In this document: positions 16,773 to 26,451 of the stretch, in pieces
How positions within the stretch are numbered: position 1 is the first letter of the stretch
Layout: every line of letters starts with the position of its first letter
NCBI RefSeq assembly: GCF_020687785.1
Contig: NZ_JAJEWI010000008.1
Location: forward strand, 372,001-436,000
DNA length: 64,000 nucleotides
Origin: Sphingopyxis yananensis
Lineage (GTDB): Bacteria; Pseudomonadota; Alphaproteobacteria; Sphingomonadales; Sphingomonadaceae
Direction of reading: 5' to 3'
Notes under the pieces: generated by a model
What the model was told of the DNA's origin: nothing
Database searches by the model: none
Seen by the model: only the letters and a program-made list of their open reading frames with translations
Position numbers and translations under genes: made by a program

Positions 16773-17407
16773 TGGCTTGGACCCGCGATGAAATGGCCGC
16801 CCGCGCCGCACAGGAATTGCAAGATGGCTATTATGTCAATCTTGGCATCGGCATCCCGACCTTGGTGGCCAACCATATTCCCGCTGGCATGGATGTCACC
16901 CTGCAATCGGAAAATGGCATGTTGGGCATCGGCCCCTTCCCCCTTGAGGGCGAGGAAGACCCCGACTTGATCAACGCTGGCAAGCAAACAATCAGCGAAT
17001 TGCCCCAGTCCGTTTATTTCAGCTCATCCGACAGCTTCGCGATGATTCGCGGCGGTCATATCGACCTGACCGTCTTGGGCGCGATGGAAGTCGCCGAAAA
17101 TGGCGACATCGCGAACTGGATGATCCCCGGCAAGATGATTAAAGGCATGGGCGGCGCGATGGACCTTGTCGCTGGCGTGAAAAAAATCATCGTCGTGATG
17201 GATCATAACGCCAAGGATGGCAGCCCGAAATTCATTCCCGCCTGCACCCTGCCGCTGACCGGCAAAAATGTGGTGGATATGATTGTGACCGATCTTGCGG
17301 TGTTCAAGCGCGACGATCATAATTCGCCCTTCCGCCTCGTCGAAACCGCGCCGAGCGTGAGCGCCAAGGAAGTCGCGGAAAAGACCACGGCGCATTATAT
17401 CGTCTAA
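16772..17407 (+). CDS. scoB: 3-oxoacid CoA-transferase, subunit B
   Basis: The 211-residue beta subunit, carrying the catalytic glutamate that forms the CoA thioester intermediate: SENG motif with E47. Other hallmarks are [28 protein letters not shown] and [10 protein letters not shown]. Translationally coupled to subunit A and followed by a strong terminator, so the two genes form a complete operon that would feed ketone bodies or leucine-derived acetoacetate into central metabolism. Confidence 0.93.
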   Translation: MAWTRDEMAARAAQELQDGYYVNLGIGIPTLVANHIPAGMDVTLQSENGMLGIGPFPLEGEEDPDLINAGKQTISELPQSVYFSSSDSFAMIRGGHIDLTVLGAMEVAENGDIANWMIPGKMIKGMGGAMDLVAGVKKIIVVMDHNAKDGSPKFIPACTLPLTGKNVVDMIVTDLAVFKRDDHNSPFRLVETAPSVSAKEVAEKTTAHYIV

Positions 17408-17427
17408 GCCAACAAGCTCAACGGTAC

Positions 17428-17464
17428 AAAAAAGGCGGCATGGATTTCCCCAGCCGCCTTTTTT
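17428..17464 (+). terminator. Rho-independent terminator after scoB
   Basis: AAGGCGGC, 13-nt loop, GCCGCCTT followed by Ts; an A-run on the other side lets it serve the converging crtZ as well. Confidence 0.92.
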
Positions 17465-17485
17465 CGTGCCCGCCCACTTGGCGGT

Positions 17486-18004
17486 TTAATCCGCAATCGC
17501 ATCCCGCACGACGGCAATGCCCGCCTCGCGCTGCTTCTTTAATTCCGCTTTCAATTTGGCGGGATCACGGGCGAAGACGAAACCAAAGCTAACCCCGCCT
17601 TCCTTGCCAATGGTCGCATGATGCAGCTTATGGGCTTGCACCAACCTTTTGGCATAGCCTTTGCGCGGCACCCATTTGAAATAGCGTTGATGCACCAACC
17701 CATCATGCACCAGCGTGTATATGATACCGTAAAACAGGATACCAAGGCCAATCCATGTCGCAGGCTCCCACGCCGATGCGCCCATGATCATCGGGCTGCC
17801 CACCACAAAGGCCGAAATGCTCATCCCCGCTCCAAAAATGGCGAATAGGTCATTCTTTTCCAACAGCTTGTCATGCGGCTCATGATGGTCGCGGTGCCAC
17901 CCCCAACCAAAGCCATGCATGATATATTTGTGGCTGGACCAAGCGACAAATTCCATAGCGATGGTGGACGCCAGCACGGTGAGGATGATGGAAAGCAAAG
18001 ACAT
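17486..18004 (-). CDS. crtZ: Beta-carotene 3-hydroxylase (CrtZ)
   Basis: Non-haem diiron enzyme of the inner membrane that hydroxylates the beta-ionone rings of beta-carotene to give zeaxanthin. The 172-residue protein has all histidine clusters of the fatty-acid-hydroxylase superfamily: HKYIMH (H25, H30), HRDHHEPH (H37-H44), HDGLVHQR and HKLHH. Hydrophobic segments lie at residues 3-22, 52-72 and 82-100. It stands alone, away from other carotenoid genes, as is often the case for crtZ in sphingomonads, where it leads to yellow xanthophylls such as nostoxanthin. Confidence 0.93.
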   Translation of the reverse strand: MSLLSIILTVLASTIAMEFVAWSSHKYIMHGFGWGWHRDHHEPHDKLLEKNDLFAIFGAGMSISAFVVGSPMIMGASAWEPATWIGLGILFYGIIYTLVHDGLVHQRYFKWVPRKGYAKRLVQAHKLHHATIGKEGGVSFGFVFARDPAKLKAELKKQREAGIAVVRDAIAD

Positions 18005-18144
18005 GCCGACAGTTTAGCCGATATCGCCGATGCTGCGAAGAAAAAGCACAGCCCTTCGAAAATTCCGACGAACCGACGAACAATTATTACATAGTTGCCA
18101 ACAGAAAGGGTTGAAAAGTTGTGCAGCAAGCGTAAGTGGACGGC

Positions 18145-19575
18145 ATGACAAAAGCCCGCACTTTATATGAGAAAATCTGGGATGCGCATGTTGTTGAACA
18201 GCGCCCAGACGGAACATGCCTGATCTTTATCGACCGTCATCTGGTCCATGAAGTCACCAGTCCGCAAGCCTTTGCTGGCCTACGCGCGGCTGGCCGCAAA
18301 GTGCGCCGCCCCGATCTAACGCTGGCGGTGCCCGATCATAATGTGCCTACCACCGCCCGCCGCGATGCGGCTGGCAATAAATTGCCGATCACCGACGCCG
18401 AAAGCGCCGCGCAATTGGCCGCATTGGCCAAAAATGCGCCAGATTTCGGCATCCGCTATATCGAAGAAACCGCCTTGGAACAGGGCATCGTTCATGTGGT
18501 CGGGCCGGAACAAGGCTTTTCCCTGCCGGGTGCGACGATTGTGTGCGGCGATAGCCACACCGCCTGTCATGGCGGCATCGGCGCGCTGGCCTTTGGTATC
18601 GGCACATCCGAAGTGGAACATGTGCTGGCCACGCAAACCTTGTTGCTGCAACCCGCCAAAACGATGGAAGTGCGCGTCGAAGGCGAAGTCGGCCCCGCCG
18701 TGTCGGCCAAGGACATCATCTTGCACATTACCGGCGTCATTGGCGCGGCTGGCGGCACCGGCCATGTCATTGAATATACCGGCAGCGCGATCCGCAGCCT
18801 GTCGATCGAAGGCCGCCTGACCATCAGCAATATGGCCATCGAAGGCGGCGCGCGCGCTGGCCTGATTGCGCCGGACGATGTGACCTTTGCCTATCTCAAG
18901 GATCGCCCCTATGCACCAAAGGGTGATGATTGGGACGCAGCGGTGGCCTATTGGAAAAGCTTGGCGACCGACGCCGGCGCAACTTATGACAAGACCGTCA
19001 TCATCAACGCCGCGGACATTGCGCCCAGCGTCACTTGGGGCACCAGCCCCGAAGATGTGGTGCCCATTACGGGCATGGTGCCTGACCCCGCCAGCTTTGC
19101 CGATCCGTCCAAACAGATCGCCGCTGCCAAGTCGTTGGAATATATGGGCCTGACCCCCGGCACCAAATTGTCGGACGTCGAAGTGCAAAATATCTTCATC
19201 GGCAGCTGCACCAACAGCCGCATCGAAGATATGCGCGCCGCCGCCGCTATTTTGAAAGGCCGTAAAAAGGCGGACAATGTCAAATGGGCGATTGTCGTCC
19301 CCGGTTCAGGCCTTGTAAAAGCACAGGCCGAAGCCGAAGGGCTGGACAAAATCTTTATCGACGCGGGGCTGGAATGGCGCGAACCGGGCTGTTCGGCCTG
19401 CCTTGCCATGAACCCTGACAAGGTGCCCGCTGGCGAACGCTGCGCATCGACCAGCAACCGCAATTTCGTGGGCCGCCAAGGTCCGGGTGCCCGCACCCAC
19501 CTCGTCAGCCCTGCCATGGCCGCTGCCGCCGCCGTTACCGGCAAATTGACTGATGTTCGGGAGTTGATGGCATGA
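18145..19575 (+). CDS. leuC: 3-isopropylmalate dehydratase large subunit
   Basis: With LeuD it isomerises 2- to 3-isopropylmalate in leucine synthesis. The 476-residue subunit of the aconitase family has VPDHNVPT, the substrate region [20 protein letters not shown], and the Fe-S cysteines in IGSCTNSR and GCSACLAMN. The ATG at 18145 ([15 protein letters not shown]) matches the family N terminus; the GTG three codons earlier is in frame but less likely. It overlaps leuD by four bases. Confidence 0.96.
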   Translation: MTKARTLYEKIWDAHVVEQRPDGTCLIFIDRHLVHEVTSPQAFAGLRAAGRKVRRPDLTLAVPDHNVPTTARRDAAGNKLPITDAESAAQLAALAKNAPDFGIRYIEETALEQGIVHVVGPEQGFSLPGATIVCGDSHTACHGGIGALAFGIGTSEVEHVLATQTLLLQPAKTMEVRVEGEVGPAVSAKDIILHITGVIGAAGGTGHVIEYTGSAIRSLSIEGRLTISNMAIEGGARAGLIAPDDVTFAYLKDRPYAPKGDDWDAAVAYWKSLATDAGATYDKTVIINAADIAPSVTWGTSPEDVVPITGMVPDPASFADPSKQIAAAKSLEYMGLTPGTKLSDVEVQNIFIGSCTNSRIEDMRAAAAILKGRKKADNVKWAIVVPGSGLVKAQAEAEGLDKIFIDAGLEWREPGCSACLAMNPDKVPAGERCASTSNRNFVGRQGPGARTHLVSPAMAAAAAVTGKLTDVRELMA

Positions 19576-20165
19576 ATCCGCTGAATCAAGTCGAAGGCCG
19601 CGCCATTCCGCTAGGCCTCAAAAACTGCGACACCGATGTCATCATTCCGGCACATTGGCTCAAAACCGTCAGCCGCGAGGGGTTGGGCAAGGGCGCGTTT
19701 GAAACCCTGCGCACCGACCCTGACAATCTGTTCGACAGCGCGGAATTTCAAGGTTCGCCCATTTTGATCGGCGGCGACAATTTTGGTTGCGGCTCCAGCC
19801 GCGAACATGCTGCTTGGGCCATTGGCGACCTTGGCATTCGCGTGGTCATTGCACCCAGCTATTCGGACATTTTCTCCGGCAACGCCGTTAAGAATGGTAT
19901 TTTGCCGCTGGTCTTGCCCCAAGAAGCGGTGGACCGTTTGATGGAGGTCGCGCAGACCGACCCGATTTCCGTCGATTTGGAAGCGCAAACGGTAACCACG
20001 CCGTTCCAAGATCGTTTCCGCTTTGAAATCGACCCGTTCCGCAAAATGTGCCTGCTCGGCGGATTGGATGAAATTTCCATCACCGAGCAAAGCGATGCCG
20101 CCATTGCAGCACATGAAGAAAAAATATCATCAAATCAGCCGTGGATGATTCCCGCCGCGCAATAA
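19572..20165 (+). CDS. leuD: 3-isopropylmalate dehydratase small subunit
   Basis: A 197-residue swivelling domain subunit with [14 protein letters not shown] near the N terminus and the conserved [22 protein letters not shown] overlap with leuC indicates translational coupling. A quinone reductase gene begins 47 bp after the stop, separated by a strong hairpin. Confidence 0.96.
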   Translation: MNPLNQVEGRAIPLGLKNCDTDVIIPAHWLKTVSREGLGKGAFETLRTDPDNLFDSAEFQGSPILIGGDNFGCGSSREHAAWAIGDLGIRVVIAPSYSDIFSGNAVKNGILPLVLPQEAVDRLMEVAQTDPISVDLEAQTVTTPFQDRFRFEIDPFRKMCLLGGLDEISITEQSDAAIAAHEEKISSNQPWMIPAAQ

Positions 20166-20173
20166 ATGGCCTA

Positions 20174-20210
20174 GTCTCTCCTCAGTTGCATAATAAAACT
20201 GAGGAGAGAC
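20174..20210 (+). promoter_or_regulatory. 14-bp hairpin burying the ribosome-binding site of the quinone reductase gene
   Basis: GTCTCTCCTCAGTT (20174-20187), 9-nt loop, AACTGAGGAGAGAC (20197-20210): perfect arms. The right arm contains the GAGGAG Shine-Dalgarno of the gene starting at 20213, and the left arm is the matching anti-Shine-Dalgarno. No T-run follows, so this is not a classical terminator. It should repress translation unless opened. Confidence 0.75.
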
Positions 20211-20212
20211 AG

Positions 20213-21208
20213 ATGAAGGCCCTATTATCCACCGCCACTGGCGGACCAGATACGCTGGTTTTGGGCGACCTGCCCCGCCCCACTGCTGGCAAGGGCCAGA
20301 TCGTCATCGACACCAAAGCCTGTGCGGTGAATTTTCCTGACGTCTTGATTATCGAAGACAAATATCAATTTCGTCCCGAACGGCCCTTTGCCCCCGGCGG
20401 CGAAGTGGCGGGCATTGTTAGCGAAATTGGCGAAGGCGTGACCGAATTTCAGGTCGGCGACCGCGTCATTGCGGCGTGCGGCAATGGCGGCATGTCCGAA
20501 GCCGTGGCGGTGTCGGTCCATGGGGCCTATCATTTGCCCGATGGCCGTGACTTTGCCGAGGGGGCATCGCTGCTGATGACCTATGGCACCAGCTATCACG
20601 CGCTGGTGGATCGCGGCCATATCAAGGCTGGTGACACATTATTGGTGCTGGGCGCATCGGGCGGCGTTGGTATCGCCGCCGTCGAAATTGGCAAAGCGCT
20701 GGGCGCACGCGTGATCGCGGGCGTATCCAGCGAAGCCAAAGCGCAAATTGCACGCGATGCTGGCGCCGATGATGTTATTGTCTATGGCAGCGCCCCTGTC
20801 GACAAAGCGGCCTCAAAGGCGCTGTCTGACGCGTTTAAGGCCGCCGTCGGCCCCAATGGGGCCAATGTCATTTATGACGCGGTGGGCGGTGCTTATGCCG
20901 AACCGGCACTGCGCAGCATCGCGTGGGAAGGGCGCTATTTGGTTGTCGGCTTCCCCGCTGGCATCCCCAGCCTGCCGCTAAACCTGACTTTGCTGAAAAG
21001 CTGTGATGTCGCTGGCGTTTTCTGGGGCGCTTTCGCCGCCCGCGAGCCTGTTCGCAACCGTGCCAATATCGCCAAGCTGTTCGACATGTGGGCCGCCGGA
21101 AAAATCAGCCCCCGCGTCACCGAACGTTTTGCGCTGGCCGATGGCGGCAAAGCCATTGCCAAATTGGGCGACCGAACATCGGTCGGAAAATTGGTCGTTC
21201 TGCCTTGA
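20213..21208 (+). CDS. NADPH:quinone oxidoreductase-like MDR protein
   Basis: A 331-residue medium-chain dehydrogenase/reductase without zinc ligands, quinone oxidoreductase type. The N-terminal GroES-like domain has NFPDVLII and PFAPGGEVAGIV, and the Rossmann domain has LGASGGVG and the acidic/charged region after VIAGVSS. These enzymes reduce quinones or enoyl thioesters with NADPH. GAGGAG precedes the ATG but lies within a hairpin stem. The in-frame frame open from 20141 crosses the leuD end and lacks such a signal. The TGA overlaps the TTG of the next small gene. Confidence 0.9.
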   Translation: MKALLSTATGGPDTLVLGDLPRPTAGKGQIVIDTKACAVNFPDVLIIEDKYQFRPERPFAPGGEVAGIVSEIGEGVTEFQVGDRVIAACGNGGMSEAVAVSVHGAYHLPDGRDFAEGASLLMTYGTSYHALVDRGHIKAGDTLLVLGASGGVGIAAVEIGKALGARVIAGVSSEAKAQIARDAGADDVIVYGSAPVDKAASKALSDAFKAAVGPNGANVIYDAVGGAYAEPALRSIAWEGRYLVVGFPAGIPSLPLNLTLLKSCDVAGVFWGAFAAREPVRNRANIAKLFDMWAAGKISPRVTERFALADGGKAIAKLGDRTSVGKLVVLP

Positions 21209-21486
21209 AATATCGTCCGGCCCCCGAACTGACCACCGCATTGCTGGCCATCGCCCGTGACACTCGGCGGATGGAGGTGCGCGTCACGCCGGGGGCGGGA
21301 CGAGACGAAGTGAAATTGGTGGATGGGGCGGTGCATGTGCGCGTGACCGCCCCGCCCGCTGATGGCGCGGCCAATGAAGCCGTCATCAAATTATTGGCGG
21401 CGGCGCTGGGCCGCCCTAAACGGGACATCAGCCTGCTGCGCGGTGACACGGCCCGCATCAAATTAATCGGTATCGCCGCGCCGTAA
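21205..21486 (+). CDS. DUF167 family protein (YggU-like)
   Basis: Small conserved protein of unknown function, 93 residues if it starts at the TTG at 21205, which overlaps the previous stop by four bases. The family core is plain: VRVTPGAGRDEV, HVRVTAPPADGAANEAV, and LLRGDTARIKLIGI. An ATG at 21271 would start just at the core and leave 71 residues; it lacks a well-spaced ribosome-binding site. Confidence 0.8.
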   Translation: MKYRPAPELTTALLAIARDTRRMEVRVTPGAGRDEVKLVDGAVHVRVTAPPADGAANEAVIKLLAAALGRPKRDISLLRGDTARIKLIGIAAP

Positions 21487-21587
21487 ATCTGCGCTCCGCA
21501 TATAATCATCATAGCCCTGTTAACCATATCCGCTTATGCTTTTCGGACCGTAAGTTTTCGGTTATTCTCATGCTTTGGGGGGAAGCT

Positions 21588-21875
21588 ATGACGAAACGCA
21601 ATCCAAAGCGCCGCGCCGCGCCCAATCCCTTGGCGGGATCGCGCACCCGCCGTGCGCGCCTGGTTTCGGAATTTGAACAGGAACTAGGCGTCGATCATGA
21701 TGAACGCGCCGATGCGGCCTATCGCGCGCGCCGCTGGTTGATCATCAAGACCATCATTGTATGGGCGGTGGCGCTGATCCTATTCGCCATTGCCTGTTTC
21801 AAATTATATGAGATGGGCCAAAATGTCGAAAAGCCCTTTACCAATATCGACCCCGTGGGTGACATCATGAGGTGA
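21588..21875 (+). CDS. Small single-pass membrane protein of unknown function
   Basis: A 95-residue protein with GGGGGGAA seven bases before the ATG. It has a basic N terminus (KRNPKRRAAPN and SRTRRARL), an acidic stretch (FEQELGVDHDERAD) and one membrane helix at about residues 54-74 (IIKTIIVWAVALILFAIACF). It is followed by a terminator. Family not recognised. Confidence 0.65.
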   Translation: MTKRNPKRRAAPNPLAGSRTRRARLVSEFEQELGVDHDERADAAYRARRWLIIKTIIVWAVALILFAIACFKLYEMGQNVEKPFTNIDPVGDIMR

Positions 21876-21931
21876 GCACCGCTTTTCATGATCGGTCAAA
21901 CACCGCGTTTTTTTAAAGATAGATCCCCATG

Positions 21932-21968
21932 AAAAAGGGCGCTTCGAAACCGAAACGCCCTTTTTTTT
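21932..21968. terminator. Rho-independent terminator between converging genes
   Basis: A5-GGGCG, inner TTCG/CGAA pairing with one mismatch, CGCCC-T8. Works for the small membrane protein gene (plus) and, through the A-run, for sdhA (minus), marking sdhA as the end of its operon. Confidence 0.92.
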
Positions 21969-21994
21969 ATAGTATAGAGCCAATTGGCCGATGC

Positions 21995-23797
21995 TTAATA
22001 TACGCGGGCCTTTGGCTTCACATATTCCGCCTCGTCGGTCATCGTATATTCGTGAACCGGACGGTAATCGAGGCGAACGCCGCCGCCCTTGCCGCCCCAG
22101 CCGTCGAACCAGCTAACCGTGTGTTTCATCCAGTCAGCATCATTCCGGTTCGGGAAGTCTTCATGGGCGTGCGCACCACGGCTTTCCTTGCGGTTATAGG
22201 CCGAATGCATGGTTACCGATGCCTGCGAGATCAGGTTGTCGAGTTCCAGCGTTTCCACCAGATCGGTATTCCAGATCAAGCTACGGTCGGTAATGCCGAT
22301 GTCTTGCATACGCTCATAGGTTGCGGCCAGTTTGACCTTGCCTTCTGCCATCAGCTCGTCCGTGCGGAACACAGCGGCGTGCTGCGACATAGCGCGCTGC
22401 ATTTCGGTGCGCACTTCGGCGGTGGGCGAGCCACCCTTGGCGTTGCGGAAATGGTCCAAACGGGTCAGGGCCAGATCGGCGCTATCCTTGGGCAGCGGAC
22501 GCTGCGCACCGTTCGGCGTCAAAATTTCCTTCAGGCGATGACCGGTTGCGCGGCCAAATACCACCAAGTCGATCAGGCTGTTGGAACCCAAACGGTTTGC
22601 ACCATGAACCGATACGCAAGCTGCTTCGCCAACCGCGAACAGACCTGGGATCACATGCTCAGGGTTGCCATCCTTCAACGTCACGACTTCGCCATGATAG
22701 TTACAAGGAATGCCGCCCATATTATAGTGAACGGTCGGAACCACGGGCAGCGGTTGACGGGTCAGGTCCACCCCGGCGAAAATCTTGCCGCTTTCGGTGA
22801 TACCGGGCAGACGTTCTGCCAATACCGCCGGATCAATATGATCGAGGTGCAGATAGATATGGTCCTTGTGCGGGCCAACGCCGCGACCTTCGCGAATTTC
22901 CAACGCCATCGAACGCGACACAACGTCACGCGATGCCAAGTCCTTGGCCGAAGGAGCATAGCGTTCCATGAAACGCTCGCCTTCCGAGTTGGTCAAATAA
23001 CCACCTTCGCCGCGTGCGCCTTCGGTGATCAGCACGCCCGCGCCGTAAATGCCGGTCGGGTGGAACTGAACAAATTCCATGTCCTGCAAAGGCAGGCCAG
23101 CCCGCAGCACCATGCCGCCGCCGTCGCCGGTGCAGGTATGGGCCGAAGTGGCGGTGTAGTAAGAACGGCCATAGCCGCCCGTTGCCAGCACCACAGCTTG
23201 GCTGCGGAAACGGTGGATCGAACCATCTTCCATGCACAGCGCAATCACGCCGCGGCATTCCCCATCTTCCATAATCAGGTCGAGGGCGAAATATTCGATG
23301 AAGAAGTCCGACTGATATTTCAGCGACTGCTGATACAAAGCATGCAGCATGGCATGACCGGTACGGTCAGCCGCGGCGCAGGTGCGCTGTACCGGCGGGC
23401 CTTCGCCCATATTTTGCATATGGCCGCCGAAGGGACGCTGATAAATGGTGCCGTCTTGGTTACGGCTGAACGGAACGCCAGCATGTTCCAGTTCGTAAAC
23501 AGCATTGGGGGCTTCGCGCACCATATATTCAATGGCGTCTTGGTCACCCAACCAGTCCGACCCCTTCACGGTGTCGTACATATGCCATTTCCAATGGTCT
23601 GGCGAATTGTTGCCCAGCGATGCCGCAATGCCGCCCTGCGCCGCAACGGTGTGGCTGCGGGTTGGGAATACTTTGGTGATGCAAGCGGTCTTGAGGCCAG
23701 CTTCGGCGCTACCCATGGTAGCGCGCAAGCCGGAACCACCAGCGCCTACGACAACAGTGTCATAGATATGGTCGATAATTTTATAGGATTCGGTCAT
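21995..23797 (-). CDS. sdhA: Succinate dehydrogenase flavoprotein subunit
   Basis: Catalytic subunit of complex II, oxidising succinate to fumarate; 600 residues. The FAD site [19 protein letters not shown] is followed by [12 protein letters not shown], whose histidine carries the covalent FAD. Also present are [19 protein letters not shown] and [16 protein letters not shown]. Its ATG overlaps the sdhD stop (ATGA). The iron-sulfur subunit gene sdhB does not follow; a terminator does. Confidence 0.97.
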   Translation of the reverse strand: MTESYKIIDHIYDTVVVGAGGSGLRATMGSAEAGLKTACITKVFPTRSHTVAAQGGIAASLGNNSPDHWKWHMYDTVKGSDWLGDQDAIEYMVREAPNAVYELEHAGVPFSRNQDGTIYQRPFGGHMQNMGEGPPVQRTCAAADRTGHAMLHALYQQSLKYQSDFFIEYFALDLIMEDGECRGVIALCMEDGSIHRFRSQAVVLATGGYGRSYYTATSAHTCTGDGGGMVLRAGLPLQDMEFVQFHPTGIYGAGVLITEGARGEGGYLTNSEGERFMERYAPSAKDLASRDVVSRSMALEIREGRGVGPHKDHIYLHLDHIDPAVLAERLPGITESGKIFAGVDLTRQPLPVVPTVHYNMGGIPCNYHGEVVTLKDGNPEHVIPGLFAVGEAACVSVHGANRLGSNSLIDLVVFGRATGHRLKEILTPNGAQRPLPKDSADLALTRLDHFRNAKGGSPTAEVRTEMQRAMSQHAAVFRTDELMAEGKVKLAATYERMQDIGITDRSLIWNTDLVETLELDNLISQASVTMHSAYNRKESRGAHAHEDFPNRNDADWMKHTVSWFDGWGGKGGGVRLDYRPVHEYTMTDEAEYVKPKARVY

Positions 23798-24183
23798 GCC
23801 GCGGGACCCCCAGCGAATACGATACGTGCAATGGCAAACAAGCCATAAGCCGCGCCGCCAAACACAAAGAAGTTCAATGCAACCAGCGCCAAAATGCGCG
23901 TTGCACCATGGACATAGTCTTCAATCAAAACTTGAAGACCCGAACGAGCGTGCCAGAATACACTGACCACCATCAATGCCAGCGCCAGCGCGACCAGCGG
24001 GGTCGAAGCCCAGCGATGCACCGCGCCAAATTCGCCCAGCGGCAAACGCACAAGAGAGATGACCAAAAATCCGACAAGGAAAATATTGCCCAGCGCAGTA
24101 ACACGCTGTTGCAGCCAATGATGCGCGCCGTGATGAGCCGAACCCAAACCACGAACGCGGCCAAGACCTGTTCCGTTACCCAT
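23794..24183 (-). CDS. sdhD: Succinate dehydrogenase membrane anchor subunit D
   Basis: A 129-residue anchor with three membrane helices ([57 protein letters not shown]). The motif [15 protein letters not shown] holds the haem/quinone-proximal histidine and the conserved DYVH. It starts three bases after sdhC ends and overlaps sdhA by four. Confidence 0.93.
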   Translation of the reverse strand: MGNGTGLGRVRGLGSAHHGAHHWLQQRVTALGNIFLVGFLVISLVRLPLGEFGAVHRWASTPLVALALALMVVSVFWHARSGLQVLIEDYVHGATRILALVALNFFVFGGAAYGLFAIARIVFAGGPAA

Positions 24184-24185
24184 GA

Positions 24186-24620
24186 TTATGCTCCCAGCAA
24201 CAAATAGGCCCAAGTTGCGGCGGTTGCGGCAGCGCCAGCAAACAACACCACAGTGGACCACAGCTTGTTGGTTTTCAGTTCATAACCCGCGCCGGTGTCC
24301 AGCAACAGGTGACGCAAACCCGAAAACAGGTGCTGAAAAAATGCCCAAGTCAGGCCCACCAAAACAATCTTACCCAAGATGTTGGTGATCGGGCTAAGGC
24401 CCGCGCCTGTGGGGTCGTGCCAAACGCAAGCCACAAAGGCTGCATAAGCATCGGGGCCAGCCGCAATCGCGCCAAGCCATGTCAGGAACATTATCGTTCC
24501 AACGATTGCAAGCCCATCACCCGTAATGCGGTGAAGGATCGAGACCGTCATATGCGGTCCCCATTTATATACTTGCATGTGCGGAGAGCGCGGGCGCGCA
24601 CCCATTTCCTTGCCAGCCAT
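24186..24620 (-). CDS. sdhC: Succinate dehydrogenase cytochrome b556 subunit
   Basis: A 144-residue membrane anchor. It has RPRSPHMQVYKW with the conserved SPH and the SILHRITG quinone-binding segment, then three hydrophobic helices; the haem ligand histidine lies in FQHLFSGLRHLLLD. The ATG at 24620 (MAGKEMGARPRSPH) is the family-like start. First gene of the sdhCDA operon. Confidence 0.95.
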   Translation of the reverse strand: MAGKEMGARPRSPHMQVYKWGPHMTVSILHRITGDGLAIVGTIMFLTWLGAIAAGPDAYAAFVACVWHDPTGAGLSPITNILGKIVLVGLTWAFFQHLFSGLRHLLLDTGAGYELKTNKLWSTVVLFAGAAATAATWAYLLLGA

Positions 24621-24761
24621 ATCAGCCCCGTCTTCTTTTACTATCCGGTCTATGGGGGTCGGTTTAGCGCCAAACGCGGGATATGCAATTGCCAAGGGGC
24701 AAGAATCTTGGCCTATCGGGCATGGCGGCAACACAGGAAGCCGCCATGCAAGCCCATGTCT

Positions 24762-24989
24762 TTATTTCTTCGAGCGGTTGGCAAACAACAGCGCCGCCAG
24801 CACGGCGGCCGAACCGACGCCGATTCCAGCAGCCGCTTTCCAGCCCAAAGCCCGCTTATTCCCGTCATTTTTCAGGGCTTCTTCGCTGGCGTCTGCTGCT
24901 TCTTTCTGGGCACGAGATTCGCGGGCTGCGCGCAGCACCTCATTTTCCTCGACCTCTGTACCAGCCTGATTTTTCTGAACGTCCGACAT
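24762..24989 (-). CDS. Small C-terminal-anchored membrane protein, unknown function
   Basis: A 75-residue protein with a long charged N-terminal region (EVEENEVLRAARESRAQKEA), a single hydrophobic helix at about 51-69 (AAGIGVGSAAVLAALLF) and a basic end NRSKK. The topology suggests a tail-anchored inner-membrane protein. It lies 141 bp upstream of sdhC on the same strand; function not recognised. Confidence 0.6.
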   Translation of the reverse strand: MSDVQKNQAGTEVEENEVLRAARESRAQKEAADASEEALKNDGNKRALGWKAAAGIGVGSAAVLAALLFANRSKK

Positions 24990-25073
24990 GTTAATTTTTC
25001 ATCCCAAATACACGAGACCAATACCCAAGCTTCCTATAGCCTGTCTGATTTCGGCCTGATGAACAAAGACTTT

Positions 25074-26189
25074 TTACGCCAATGCCGATTCCATCGGCAC
25101 ATATTCCATGCCCAAAGCATCCGCGACTGCGCGATAGGTGATATGGCCATTCCACACATTCAACCCGTCCGCCAAATGGCTGTTGCGGCGCATGGCTTCT
25201 TGCCAACCCAGTTCGGCGATGCGCAGAGCATGGGGCAAGGTCACATTGTTCAGCGCATAGGTGCTGGTTCGCGCCACCGCGCCGGGCATATTGCCCACGC
25301 AATAATGAACAATATCGTCGACGATATAGGTTGGGTCCGCATGGGTGGTCGCATGGCTGGTTTCAAAACAGCCGCCTTGGTCAATGGCCACGTCGACCAG
25401 CACCGATCCCGCGCGCATCGTTTTCAACATAGCCCGTGTGACCAATTTGGGGGCCGCGCCGCCGGGAATCAGCACCGCGCCAATGACCAAATCCGCTTCG
25501 GCGACACATTCCGCCAAATTTGCTTGATCGGAAAAACGAGTTTTCGCGCGCCCTTCAAAATGATTGGCGACCCGTTCCAATACATCAGGGTCACGATCCA
25601 AAATCGACACATCGGCGCCCAAGCCGACGGCCATTTGGGCCGCATTAAAGCCCACCACGCCGCCGCCGATCACACAGACTTTGGCCGGCGCAACACCGGG
25701 CACGCCGCCCAGCAACACACCGCGCCCACCATGCACCTTTTGCAAGGCGGTCGCACCCGCCTGAATAGACATACGTCCGGCCACTTGGCTCATGGGTTTC
25801 AACAATGGCAATCCGCCATGCTCACCCGTTACCGTTTCATAGGCAATGGCCACCACGCCCGCCGCCAGCAAGTCCCGCACCTGATCTGGATCGGGTGCCA
25901 GATGCAAATAAGCGTAAAGAATCTGACCCTGCCGCAACATGGCGCGTTCGCTGGCCTGCGGTTCCTTGACCTTGACCACCATATCCGCCGCGCCATAAAC
26001 ATCAGCGGCGGAGGCGACGATTTTCGCCCCAGCGGCAACATAATGATCATCAACCGCGCCAATGCCCGCGCCTGCGCCGCTTTCCACCAAGACAATATGA
26101 CCACGGACCGTCAATTCGCGGACACTTTCGGGCGTCAAACCGACACGATGTTCATGATTCTTAACTTCTCGCGGCGTACCGATGATCAT
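25074..26189 (-). CDS. ald: Alanine dehydrogenase
   Basis: NAD-dependent oxidative deamination of L-alanine to pyruvate and ammonia. The 371-residue protein shows the N-terminal signature MIIGTPREVKNHEHRVGLTP with the pyruvate-binding arginine, VKVKEPQ, and the NAD-binding VCVIGGGVVGFNAAQMAVGL. GAGGAG lies eight bases before the ATG at 26189. No Lrp-type regulator is divergent, unlike in many alphaproteobacteria. It may serve alanine catabolism or balance NADH. Confidence 0.96.
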   Translation of the reverse strand: MIIGTPREVKNHEHRVGLTPESVRELTVRGHIVLVESGAGAGIGAVDDHYVAAGAKIVASAADVYGAADMVVKVKEPQASERAMLRQGQILYAYLHLAPDPDQVRDLLAAGVVAIAYETVTGEHGGLPLLKPMSQVAGRMSIQAGATALQKVHGGRGVLLGGVPGVAPAKVCVIGGGVVGFNAAQMAVGLGADVSILDRDPDVLERVANHFEGRAKTRFSDQANLAECVAEADLVIGAVLIPGGAAPKLVTRAMLKTMRAGSVLVDVAIDQGGCFETSHATTHADPTYIVDDIVHYCVGNMPGAVARTSTYALNNVTLPHALRIAELGWQEAMRRNSHLADGLNVWNGHITYRAVADALGMEYVPMESALA

Positions 26190-26337
26190 ATTGAAACTCC
26201 TCACTCTGGCCTGTGCCACGGGGTTTTCCGCCCTTACGTCCCTATTCAGAACATATTGTCACGACGAAAATAAATGCGTCGGCCAAAGACCTGTGTGACG
26301 AAAGCAACCGTCTGGCGAATTTTTCAAGGATAATCGC

Positions 26338-26421
26338 ATGGCCACCATCCCTGTCATGCACAAATATATCCGATTTCCCGAACCGATCATCCAGCTTTGC
26401 ACCTTGGGTGAATATCGGTAA
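26338..26421 (+). CDS. Possible short ORF (27 codons) ahead of the beta-lactamase gene
   Basis: ATG with AAGGA seven bases upstream, encoding MATIPVMHKYIRFPEPI and ten further residues to LGEYR-stop. It ends 30 bp before the beta-lactamase start. It could be a leader peptide or a small protein, or chance. The remaining intergenic sequence from 26190 must carry the ald and beta-lactamase promoters. Confidence 0.3.
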   Translation: MATIPVMHKYIRFPEPIIQLCTLGEYR

Positions 26422-26451
26422 ACCGACAGGCCCCAGCGCAAGGCATGTCCA

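Noticed and set aside
20174-20210. Rho-independent terminator after leuD
   Set aside because: No T-run follows the hairpin on the plus strand; the right arm instead contains the ribosome-binding site of the next gene.
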